From NCBI GenBank assembly GCA_002479075.1, contig DLLG01000015.1, positions 22,042-40,530 of the forward strand: DNA of 18,489 nucleotides, in the 5' to 3' direction. Numbering within the stretch: the first letter of the stretch is position 1; every line of letters begins with the position of its first letter. Below are positions 8,058 through 14,216 of this stretch, piece after piece. The notes below the pieces were generated by a model. That model saw nothing but the letters and a program-made list of their open reading frames with translations, ran no database searches and was not told where the DNA came from. The stretch is from Clostridiales bacterium UBA7568. GTDB taxonomy: Bacteria > Bacillota > Clostridia > Oscillospirales > CAG-272. Both the position numbers and the translations under genes were made by a program.

Positions 8058-9251
8058 TTACCTTTTTCCGAGTCCGTATTCCTTTGCCAGCTTTTCAAAT
8101 GCGGGCAGCGAGTTTTTAATGACGCTCTCCGAAACGCAATATGCGATTCTGACATATCCTCCGACGCCGAAGTCGCCCGAGGGCACGAGCAGAAGCTCGT
8201 ATTTTTTCGCTTTTTCGCAGAATTCGTTTTCGTCCTCCTCCGGCGATTTTACGAAGAGATAAAACGCTCCGTCCGGATATACGGCGTCAAAGCCGAGGGC
8301 GGTCAGTCTTTCATAAAGCAATGCGCGGTTTGAAGCGTAAACAGAAAGATCGGACGTTTTGCCTATGACCGACGGTATCATTTTCTGGAACAGCGACGGA
8401 GCGCAGACAAAGCCGAGCGCCCTTCCCGCGCCGCAGACGGCGGAGAAGATTCTGTCGCCTTCTTCACATTCGGAGCAGACGCATATATAGCCTATGCGCT
8501 CTCCCGGAAGGGAAAGGGACTTACTGAACGAATAACAGCTGATTGTATTTTTGATGAATTTCGCCGTGTATGGGGTCGTTTTTCCGTCGTAGACGAGCTC
8601 CCTGTACGGCTCGTCCGAGATGACGTATATCGGGTGGCCGTATTCCTTCATCTTTTCTTCGAGCAGGAGCGAAAGGGAGGAGAGAGTTTTCTCCGTCAGT
8701 ATCGCGCCCGAGGGGTTTGAAGGGGAATTTATTATCAGCGCCTTGGTATTTTCGTTTATCCTCTTTTTCAATGCGTCAAAATCGATCTGAAAGTCCTTCG
8801 GCGGAGGACATACAACGACTTTTGCCCCCGCTTTCTCGGCAAATACGCGGTATTCCGGGAAGAACGGCGCAAAAACTATTACCTCGTCCCCCTCGCAGAC
8901 AAGCGCTCCGAGAGAGATTGTCAGTGCCGCCGCCGCGCCGACCGTAAGATATATGCGGCTCGCCGTTTCGCTTGCGCCATAGGTTTTGTTCAGATATTCC
9001 GCAATTGCTCTGCGGACGTTCATATCGCCTGCCGCAGAGGTATAGCAATGAAGATCGCCGCCTTCGGAAATCAGCTTTATAAGTGTTTTATCAACGATCT
9101 CCGGCGAGGGAACGCTCGGATTGCCTATGCTGAAATCAAAAACGTTTTCTTCTCCGATCTCGCTTTTTCTCTTCTTGCCGTATTCAAAAAGCTGACGTAT
9201 CACAGAGCTGCGGTTTCCCAGCTCAATCATTTTTTCGGGCAACATCCCCAT
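8058..9251 (-). CDS. PLP-dependent class I/II aminotransferase, probably the terminal Phe/Tyr transaminase
   Basis: A fold-type I aminotransferase of about 397 residues in the aspartate/aromatic aminotransferase family. Visible features are FSIGNPSVPSP, the GDLHCYTSAAGDMNVRRAIAEY substrate-side block, NSPSNPSG, SDEPYRELVYDG, the Schiff-base lysine in SFSKSLSLPGERIGY (near residue 244), PDGAFYLF, and the carboxylate-binding Arg in GYVRIAY. As first structural gene of the aromatic operon, directly behind the attenuator, its likely job is transamination of phenylpyruvate and 4-hydroxyphenylpyruvate with glutamate; that substrate choice is inferred from context, since aspartate aminotransferases look much the same. 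Start is uncertain: GTG at 9254, ATG at 9251 and ATG at 9245 are all in frame. AAAGGA at 9261-9256 lies 4 nt from the 9251 ATG and 10 nt from the 9245 ATG. Confidence 0.92.
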   Translation of the reverse strand: MGMLPEKMIELGNRSSVIRQLFEYGKKRKSEIGEENVFDFSIGNPSVPSPEIVDKTLIKLISEGGDLHCYTSAAGDMNVRRAIAEYLNKTYGASETASRIYLTVGAAAALTISLGALVCEGDEVIVFAPFFPEYRVFAEKAGAKVVVCPPPKDFQIDFDALKKRINENTKALIINSPSNPSGAILTEKTLSSLSLLLEEKMKEYGHPIYVISDEPYRELVYDGKTTPYTAKFIKNTISCYSFSKSLSLPGERIGYICVCSECEEGDRIFSAVCGAGRALGFVCAPSLFQKMIPSVIGKTSDLSVYASNRALLYERLTALGFDAVYPDGAFYLFVKSPEEDENEFCEKAKKYELLLVPSGDFGVGGYVRIAYCVSESVIKNSLPAFEKLAKEYGLGKR

Positions 9252-9264
9252 CACATCCTTTCAG

Positions 9265-9310
9265 AAAACAAAAATACCGCAAAAGCCTTGACATAAGAGG
9301 CTCTGCGGTA
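9265..9310 (-). terminator. Intrinsic terminator of the Phe/Tyr attenuator (segments E:F)
   Basis: Segment E (9310-9298) begins TACCGCAGAGCCT and pairs with segment F (9288-9275), AGGCTTTTGCGGTA, forming about 12 pairs with one G-U and one bulged U around a 9-nt loop. It is followed by UUUUUGUUUU at 9274-9265. This is a textbook rho-independent terminator, placed 13 nt before the aminotransferase start codon, so it can only make sense as a conditional terminator in the leader. The 5' half can instead pair with segment D (see the attenuator entry). Confidence 0.9.
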
Positions 9311-9323
9311 CGAAATAAAGATA

Positions 9324-9352
9324 CCGCAAAGCTCGCCCTGCGAGCTCTGCGG
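9324..9352 (-). promoter_or_regulatory. Leader hairpin C:D, possible first terminator of a tandem pair
   Basis: A 13-bp stem with a single G-U and a 3-nt loop, the most stable-looking hairpin of the leader. It is followed by the moderately U-rich run UAUCUUUAUUUCG. It could act as a weak terminator, a pause hairpin or a pure switch element that keeps D from pairing with E. The U-run is interrupted, so I do not call it a terminator outright. Confidence 0.75.
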
Positions 9353-9393
9353 CAAAACAAAGTATTCATTCAAAATACAAAGCTATGCGGCTT

Positions 9394-9462
9394 TTATTGC
9401 TCACGGGCGGACGACGTAAAGTAATAATAGTTAAATCGCATAGCAAAATAATAGCGCTTCAT
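9394..9462 (-). CDS. Phe/Tyr-rich leader peptide (22 aa)
   Basis: A short ORF with an AGGAGG ribosome binding site at 9479-9474. Residues 1-15 read MKRYYFAMRFNYYYF, followed by seven non-aromatic residues and TAA. Five Tyr (4, 5, 12, 13, 14) and three Phe (6, 10, 15) make 8 of 22 codons aromatic, with no Trp. Such a run just after a consensus promoter and before a terminator is the hallmark of an attenuator leader peptide; the downstream operon makes exactly Phe and Tyr. The codons for residues 7-9 double as RNA segment A, which pairs with segment B behind the stop codon. The spacing from AGGAGG to this ATG is 11 nt, rather long. An earlier ATG at 9470, 3 nt from AGGAGG, opens a three-codon frame (Met-Val-Ile) whose TGA overlaps the leader ATG as ATGA, so entry may be by coupled reinitiation. 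Too short for ordinary gene finders. Confidence 0.88.
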   Translation of the reverse strand: MKRYYFAMRFNYYYFTSSAREQ

Positions 9463-9507
9463 ATTACCATCGTCCTCCTTACGGCAAAATTCTTTTGATG
9501 ATGTTGT

Positions 9508-9536
9508 ATTATACACTCAAAATCGCCGCAAGTCAA
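9508..9536 (-). promoter_or_regulatory. Consensus housekeeping promoter of the aromatic operon
   Basis: On the minus strand TTGACT (9536-9531) is separated by exactly 17 bp from a perfect TATAAT (9513-9508). Transcription would start near 9501, about 20 nt before the leader peptide ribosome binding site, giving a leader of about 250 nt. Five of six -35 bases and all six -10 bases match the sigma-A/sigma-70 consensus. Confidence 0.9.
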
Positions 9537-9558
9537 TCTTTTTTTGAAAAAATATTGA
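9537..9558 (-). promoter_or_regulatory. A/T tract resembling an UP element
   Basis: Directly upstream of the -35 box the minus strand reads TCAATATTTTTTC and then seven As and GA. The layout (T-run, short gap, A-run) resembles the UP element that contacts the alpha subunit of RNA polymerase. It also lies just behind the PHP gene stop, where no hairpin-type terminator is visible, so read-through from the upstream operon is possible. Confidence 0.5.
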
Positions 9559-9578
9559 AGAATTTCTGTAAAAAAGGA

Positions 9579-10634
9579 TTATTTTCTGAAGGGAACGTCG
9601 TCATAGCGACCGTTTTCCATCTTGCAGCAATCAAAATATGCGCGTGTCCAGGCAAAATGCCCCTGTCCGTCATCAACCGTGACGCGGCAATAGCGATCGT
9701 AAAGTCCGGAGCATTTGAATACCGCCTCGGTTATCAGATCGCCCTTTTTCTCGCCTGTGCAAACGCCGGCGCGTCTGCCGTAGGTTGTGAGGGCAATTCT
9801 TGCCGCGGGCGACGTTTTTATATGCAGCTCCTCGCCCTCCGTCCACATTTCATATATTTCGGGGCCGGACGAAGCATAAAAATCGCCGTTTTCAAGCGCT
9901 TTCATTATCGCCGAATACTCGAGCTTCGGAGCCTTTATCATTATAAAGCCGCCGAGAGAATCAAATTTCGGGCTGTCGGGCGGGAAATTATTGTGGTTAT
10001 CGTCCGAGGCGATGCAATATATCTTCTTTCCTCTGCGGCAGAGCTCGTCATAAGCGTGATCGTTTATTTCGTTATAGCCCTCTGTCCAGCAACCGTAATT
10101 GAGGATTTCCATTGCGAAAATGCCTTCGATATTTCTGTATTCGTCCAGATCCTGTTCGGACCAGGTCGGGTGACAGAGACTTGCAAGGAAGCCCTCGGAA
10201 CAGGTCTGCGCGATCGTCTCGTTTATGTTTTTATAGCTGCGGACATAGTCCGGCGTGCCGGAATATTTCTGCTTTTCGCGCAGGTCTGCGTGGCGATCAG
10301 ATATCTGGTTTGCGTTATAGCAGGGGAGGACGTCGTTGTGCGGATCCTTTGCATAGAAGCAGATATGGACGAGCGGGGTGTGACTGTACGAACGGTCGCC
10401 TCTCTCGTCAAAAATGTCATATTCATAGCCTGTTATGGGCATAAAGCCGTCGTCCGCAAGGTCGGAATGGTCGATGAGGACGTTATGATCCGTAAAGGCG
10501 ACGATCGAATATCCCGCGTTTTTATAAAGCTCCTTTATCTGTTCGACTGTGAGCTTGCCGTCGGAAAGGGTGCTGTGGCAATGCATATTTGCCTTGAAGA
10601 AGGAGCCTTCCGGCGGGAGGAGATAATTTTTCAT
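9579..10634 (-). CDS. PHP-domain metal-dependent phosphoesterase-like protein
   Basis: A 351-residue protein with an N-terminal PHP (polymerase and histidinol phosphatase) domain. Metal ligands are recognisable: His18 and His20 in MHCHSTLSDG, Asp25, His50 in FTDHN, Glu71 in GYEYD, His90, His155 in SLCHPTW and SDDNH (210-214). The region around ASSGPEIYEM and the C-terminal TRAYF segment resemble PHP proteins of the CehA/McbA-like group, often hydrolases of unknown substrate. No signal peptide or membrane segment is seen, so it is probably cytoplasmic. GAGGT lies 8 nt before the ATG. It is the last gene of the upstream operon, separated from prs by a 59-nt gap with a hairpin. Function beyond metal-dependent hydrolase cannot be assigned. 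Confidence 0.85.
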   Translation of the reverse strand: MKNYLLPPEGSFFKANMHCHSTLSDGKLTVEQIKELYKNAGYSIVAFTDHNVLIDHSDLADDGFMPITGYEYDIFDERGDRSYSHTPLVHICFYAKDPHNDVLPCYNANQISDRHADLREKQKYSGTPDYVRSYKNINETIAQTCSEGFLASLCHPTWSEQDLDEYRNIEGIFAMEILNYGCWTEGYNEINDHAYDELCRRGKKIYCIASDDNHNNFPPDSPKFDSLGGFIMIKAPKLEYSAIMKALENGDFYASSGPEIYEMWTEGEELHIKTSPAARIALTTYGRRAGVCTGEKKGDLITEAVFKCSGLYDRYCRVTVDDGQGHFAWTRAYFDCCKMENGRYDDVPFRK

Positions 10635-10656
10635 ATGTATATACCTCGCATAAGTC

Positions 10657-10691
10657 CGTCCTTCCCGAAAAGCCCGGGAAGGACGTTTTTT
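10657..10691 (+). terminator. Terminator-shaped hairpin oriented for plus-strand transcripts
   Basis: Between prs and the PHP gene an 11-bp perfect stem (10657-10667 with 10675-10685, arm CGTCCTTCCCG) encloses a 7-nt loop. On the plus strand it is followed by TTTTTT (10686-10691), a good intrinsic terminator. On the minus strand, where all genes lie, the stem is followed by GACTTATGCG, with no U-run. It may stop antisense transcription into prs, or serve as an RNA stability or processing hairpin for the minus-strand mRNA. Confidence 0.65.
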
Positions 10692-10693
10692 GT

Positions 10694-11812
10694 TTATTTC
10701 TTTTCAGCGTTTCCTCTGACTCTGTCAACAAGGTTATGTATTCTTGTGACGGGGTTGAGCAGATCGCTTATGGTCTGATCCTTGTTTATGGTGTCTATAA
10801 GGTAAGCGACGTATTTGCAGAGGCTGACCTCCGTATACCACGGGCGATCGATGATTTCCTGCGTTCTGTAATTTAAGTTGGTTGTGAAAATTCTTGTGAT
10901 TATGCCCTCTTCATAGGCACGGTCAAGATTGTCGCAACCGTTGCAGAAAAGACCGAATGTCGCAAACATAAAGATTCTTCTTGCGCCGCGGTTTTTCAGC
11001 TCTCTCGCAACGTCGATTGCGGAGTCGCCGGAGGAAATCATATCGTCGATTATGATAACGTCGCGCCCTTCGACGCTGTTGCCGAGGTATTCGTGCGCCT
11101 CGATGGGGTTTCTGCCGTTGATGACAACGGTATAGTTGCGACGTTTATAAAACATTCCCAGCTCCAGCCCGAGCACGGAGGAGCAGTACATACCTCTGCC
11201 CATCGCGCCCTCGTCGGGGGAGATGATCATAAGCTGTTTGGGATCGAAGGTTATATCGGGGAATTCACGCACAAGGGCTTTGAGCATCTGATATGTCGTT
11301 CTGACATTGTCAAAGCCGTTGTTCGGGATTGCGTTCTGAACGCGGGGGTCGTGTGCGTCAAAGGTCAGTATGTTTGAAACGCCCATCGAAACGAGCTCCT
11401 GAAGCGCCATAGCGCAGTCGAGCGATTCGCGCGCGTTTCTTTTGTGCTGCCTGCCCTCGTAGAGCATCGGCATAATGACAGATACTCTGCGGGATTTTTT
11501 CTCGTTTGCGCAGATTATGCGCTTGAGATCCTGAAAATGGTCGTCGGGGCTCATAGGCACCGTCATTCCGTACATATTGTATGTCACGCCGTAATTGAAC
11601 GGATCAACATATATAAACGTATCGTGACCGCGCAGCGAAGCATTTATTATCCCCTTTGCCTCACCTGTGCCGAAACGCGGACAATCCGCTTCGACAAGAT
11701 ATGTGTCTTTTTCGCCCTTGCGCCATTGGCAGAGATATTCGTCCACCCGACGGACGAATTTATCGCACCCCTTCATTCCTATGACGCTGAGTTCTCCGAA
11801 ATATTCCCTCAT
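10694..11812 (-). CDS. prs: Ribose-phosphate pyrophosphokinase (PRPP synthetase) family protein, divergent long form
   Basis: A 372-residue member of the PRPP synthetase family, which transfers pyrophosphate from ATP to ribose-5-phosphate. Two phosphoribosyltransferase-type halves are present. The N-terminal half has MPMLYEGRQHKR (114-125, equivalent to the ATP-loop RQDRK region) and TFDAHDPRVQ (150-159, matching the DLHA-type segment). The C-terminal half has the ribose-5-phosphate loop VIIIDDMISSGDSAID (252-267), where classical Prs reads DDM-D-TAGT. Classical bacterial Prs is about 315 residues; this one is about 55 longer, with an extended N-terminus and extra C-terminal helix. The long form may be a second, specialised Prs, and a primary housekeeping copy elsewhere is likely. 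GGAGGG is 9 nt before the ATG. Its place in a sugar operon could serve pentose or salvage metabolism, but nothing in the sequence proves that. Confidence 0.82.
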   Translation of the reverse strand: MREYFGELSVIGMKGCDKFVRRVDEYLCQWRKGEKDTYLVEADCPRFGTGEAKGIINASLRGHDTFIYVDPFNYGVTYNMYGMTVPMSPDDHFQDLKRIICANEKKSRRVSVIMPMLYEGRQHKRNARESLDCAMALQELVSMGVSNILTFDAHDPRVQNAIPNNGFDNVRTTYQMLKALVREFPDITFDPKQLMIISPDEGAMGRGMYCSSVLGLELGMFYKRRNYTVVINGRNPIEAHEYLGNSVEGRDVIIIDDMISSGDSAIDVARELKNRGARRIFMFATFGLFCNGCDNLDRAYEEGIITRIFTTNLNYRTQEIIDRPWYTEVSLCKYVAYLIDTINKDQTISDLLNPVTRIHNLVDRVRGNAEKK

Positions 11813-11848
11813 TGTTTAACTCCCTCCGTAATGTGTCTTTCGCGTTTA

Positions 11849-13144
11849 TCAAAGATTGAATGCAACTTCTATTTCCTTTACCTCGTCATCGCTGATCTTG
11901 ACGATCTTTCCGCCGATCGCGGCAACCTCAACGAGCGATTTTGCGCTGTATTCCATAACTTCAAGGCGGTCAAAGGCGTTGAGAAGGCTTGTGCCTGCGG
12001 CGATGATGCAGTCGTTTTCTATTATGACGACGGGATTCTTTATCGAGATTTCCTTCGCCAGAAGGTCGGGCTGCATAAAGGAAGAACCGAAAGGATATTT
12101 GCGGACGGTCTTGAGAGCGATATAGCTTTCCGGAATGAGGCGCGCGTCAAACTCGGCGTCCGTTACGGCAAAGCCCATAATATACGGCGGGTGCGCCATA
12201 ATAACTGTCTTTATCGCGGGGTCGTTCTTGTAAATCTTCTCGTGAAGCAGGATCGAGCGGGACGGCGTCTTGCCAACCTCGCACTGACCCTCCTTGTTTA
12301 TGAGAACGAGATCCTCGGGCTCAAGATATTTTCTGTCCTTCGCATAGGGCGTGATGATTATCGAGCCGTCGGAGAGCTTGCAGGAGAACGTGCCCTGACC
12401 GCTTGTGAAGAGCTGGTTGCCGTATGCGCGGTGAATAAGGTCGCACATATCGCGGCGGATCTGAAGCTCCTCGCTTGAATGTTCCGTCGGACGGAAGGTA
12501 TCGAGCACGGGCTGGGTCTTCATCTTATAAAGATTCATATGTCTTTCGGAGAGAGTGTGCATCTCGCCGCCGAGGGTTGATGCGTTTATCTGGACTCTTG
12601 CGCAGTAGTCAAGAGTTTCGAAGTTCATAAAAGCGGAGAAGAGGTCGTGCGCTCCGATGACAACGCCGTGATTTTCAAGCATAACCGTGTTTATGCCCTT
12701 TTCAAACTCCGCGGAGATGTTGTCTCCGAGCTTGCTGCTGCCGGGGAGGGCATAAGGCGCCATTGTTATGTTTCCGCAGAGGAAGCGTGCGTCGGGGATG
12801 ATTGAAGTATCGGGGATTTCTCTTGCAATGCTGAACGCGACGAGAGCCGGCGGATGAGCGTGAAGCACGGCGCCGAGGTCGGGGCGTTTCTTATAGATTG
12901 CAAGATGGAAAGGATACTCAACGGAAGGGCGGTGAATACCGATGATCGTTCCGTCCGGACGGATCTGCATAATGTCCTCGCGACGGAGGTTACCCTTGTC
13001 GATACCCGAGGGGCTTATCCAGACGACGCCGTCCGAATCCTTGATTGAAAGGTTGCCGCCTGTCGTCGTCGTCATACCGTAGTAATAAAGGCGGTTCATA
13101 ATCATAACGATCTGATCGGCGGGATGAAGCATTGAGAAGTTCAT
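11849..13144 (-). CDS. Tandem class II aldolase/adducin-family protein, second domain degenerate; candidate rhamnulose-1-phosphate aldolase
   Basis: A 431-residue protein built of two class II aldolase domains. Domain 1 (about 1-210) keeps the active-site set: GGNLS (29-33), Glu76 in PSVEYPFH, the zinc ligands His95 and His97 in HAHPP, and His159 in ENHG. Domain 2 (about 225-425) aligns block by block, but Glu76 becomes Ser297 (PSRSILLH), the first His becomes Met316 (MAHPP) and ENHG becomes ENDC with Asp378. So domain 2 has lost two of three zinc ligands and the catalytic Glu, and is probably structural or regulatory. Retro-aldol cleavage of rhamnulose-1-phosphate to DHAP and lactaldehyde is inferred from the rhaBA neighbours and the lack of another aldolase. 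Canonical RhaD is about 274 residues with one domain. AAAGGAG precedes the ATG by 10 nt. Fuculose- or ribulose-phosphate aldolase or epimerase activity is the main alternative. Confidence 0.85.
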   Translation of the reverse strand: MNFSMLHPADQIVMIMNRLYYYGMTTTTGGNLSIKDSDGVVWISPSGIDKGNLRREDIMQIRPDGTIIGIHRPSVEYPFHLAIYKKRPDLGAVLHAHPPALVAFSIAREIPDTSIIPDARFLCGNITMAPYALPGSSKLGDNISAEFEKGINTVMLENHGVVIGAHDLFSAFMNFETLDYCARVQINASTLGGEMHTLSERHMNLYKMKTQPVLDTFRPTEHSSEELQIRRDMCDLIHRAYGNQLFTSGQGTFSCKLSDGSIIITPYAKDRKYLEPEDLVLINKEGQCEVGKTPSRSILLHEKIYKNDPAIKTVIMAHPPYIMGFAVTDAEFDARLIPESYIALKTVRKYPFGSSFMQPDLLAKEISIKNPVVIIENDCIIAAGTSLLNAFDRLEVMEYSAKSLVEVAAIGGKIVKISDDEVKEIEVAFNL

Positions 13145-13169
13145 TTTTTTATATCTCCTTTGGTTAAAA

Positions 13170-14216
13170 TTAAACCGTTACGGTAACTTTTTTGAGCACC
13201 TCGGAAGCGTCGGGGTCGATACCGCGCACCTCGGTGAGCTTCAAGGCAAGAAGCTGAAGCGTTATTGCACAGCAGAATGCTGTCATAGCGTCCGGATATT
13301 TATAGTCGGACGAGGGGACCGTGAGCACTGTGGCTCCGCCGAAGTCGTCCTTTTTGTCCGTTATGACGATAACCTCTCCGCCGACGGAAAGCAGCTCGCG
13401 GCAGATCTCTTTTTCATCGTCATACGTTTTGCCGTCGCAGGCGAGGATGATTGCAAGATCGCCTTTGCCGATCTGCGCCTTCGGGCCGTGATGGAAGTCC
13501 GAAACGGCATATCCGCGCATTTTTATCTTGTTTGTTTCAAGAATTTTCAGCGCGCCTTCGAGTGCAATTGGGTAAAGCAGGCCCCTGCCGAGTATTGAAG
13601 CCGCTGAAAGATCTTTGTACTTTTCTGCGATCGGTTCAAGCGCGGCGGGCATATCGGAGAGCACCTTTTCCGTAATTTCCGGAAGTGTTCCGAGGGCTTT
13701 TTCAAGCGACTCGTCGCCGCCCCATTCAGCCGCAAGCGCCGCCATTATGTAAAGCTGCGAGGTAAACGTTTTCGTTGCCGCAATGCTTGTTTCCGGACCT
13801 GCATTGCAGAAGAGCGAAAAGTCAACAGCCTTTGCAAGGGGAGAGCTTTCATTGTTTGTGACAGACGCCGTCAGCGCGCCGTGTCTCTTTGCGTCCTCGA
13901 TGACAAGGAGCACGTCCTCCGCCATACCGGACTGCGAAACTCCGATGACAAGATGACCGGAATAATCAATATCCGCTCCGTATCTCGAGACGGCGGAGGG
14001 AGTTGCGAGACCGCAGGGAATACCCGCCGCTATCGCAAGCAGATACTGCCCGTAGATCGCAGCGTGATCCGAAGTGCCTCTTGCGGCGATCGTCACGTTT
14101 CTGATTCCTCTTTTTTTCGCTTCGGCAACGAGAGCCTTTATCTTCTCTGCATTTGCCGCGCCGACGCCCGTAAGAACCTCGGGCTGCTGGCGTATTTCTT
14201 TTTCAAGATTTATCAT
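13170..14216 (-). CDS. Double-SIS sugar-phosphate isomerase/deaminase-like protein (GlmS C-terminal type)
   Basis: A 348-residue stand-alone relative of the isomerase half of glucosamine-6-phosphate synthase, lacking the glutaminase domain. SIS domain 1 (about 38-165) has ARGTSDHAAIYG (45-56), GVSQSGMAEDV (92-102) and ETSIAATKTFTSQL (142-155). SIS domain 2 (about 200-330) has GRGLLYPIALEGALKILE and SDFHHGP, corresponding to the GELKHGP segment of GlmS. Proteins of this form include GlmD-like glucosamine-6-phosphate deaminases, AgaS and fructoselysine-6-phosphate deglycases; the substrate cannot be decided here. The ATG overlaps the end of the capA-like gene by 14 bp and uses a GGAAGAAG ribosome binding site within it. 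Its presence next to rhamnose genes suggests that the operon handles a glycan or glycoconjugate containing an amino sugar, which is inference. Confidence 0.85.
   Translation of the reverse strand: MINLEKEIRQQPEVLTGVGAANAEKIKALVAEAKKRGIRNVTIAARGTSDHAAIYGQYLLAIAAGIPCGLATPSAVSRYGADIDYSGHLVIGVSQSGMAEDVLLVIEDAKRHGALTASVTNNESSPLAKAVDFSLFCNAGPETSIAATKTFTSQLYIMAALAAEWGGDESLEKALGTLPEITEKVLSDMPAALEPIAEKYKDLSAASILGRGLLYPIALEGALKILETNKIKMRGYAVSDFHHGPKAQIGKGDLAIILACDGKTYDDEKEICRELLSVGGEVIVITDKKDDFGGATVLTVPSSDYKYPDAMTAFCCAITLQLLALKLTEVRGIDPDASEVLKKVTVTV

Larger units (their letters stand above)
9265..9444 (-). promoter_or_regulatory. Putative ribosome-mediated Phe/Tyr transcription attenuator
   Basis: Six segments can be read in transcript order. 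A is GCTATGCG inside the leader ORF (9444-9437). B is CGCATAGC just after its stop (9389-9382). C is CCGCAGAGCTCGC (9352-9340), D is GCGAGCTTTGCGG (9336-9324), and E and F form the terminator. Pairings A:B (8 bp perfect, extendable by three pairs past one mismatch), C:D (13 bp, one G-U) and E:F are mutually compatible and give termination. The alternative set B:C (7-8 bp, AGCTTTG with CAGAGCT) and D:E (11 bp, one G-U, 11-nt loop) is also self-consistent and destroys the terminator. A ribosome stalled on the leader's Tyr/Phe codons would cover A and free B. The pairings are seen in the sequence; the switching order is inferred, and B can also pair with D (9 bp around a U-U mismatch), which complicates the model. 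Confidence 0.82.

Noticed and set aside
9252..9501. T-box riboswitch in the leader of the aromatic operon
   Set aside because: Leader length and the ACCGC-containing terminator stem recall a T-box, but the conserved GGGUGGNACCGCG segment is not present; only CGUACCGCAGAG is. The leader's first part is occupied by an aromatic-rich ORF instead.
9537..9578. Terminator behind the PHP gene
   Set aside because: The stretch is A/T-rich with T-runs but has no stable GC-containing stem; it reads better as an UP-like element of the next promoter.
9495..10778. Long plus-strand open frame of 427 codons
   Set aside because: It lies opposite the PHP gene, whose catalytic motifs are clear, and its translation shows no recognisable domain. 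It is an antisense shadow.
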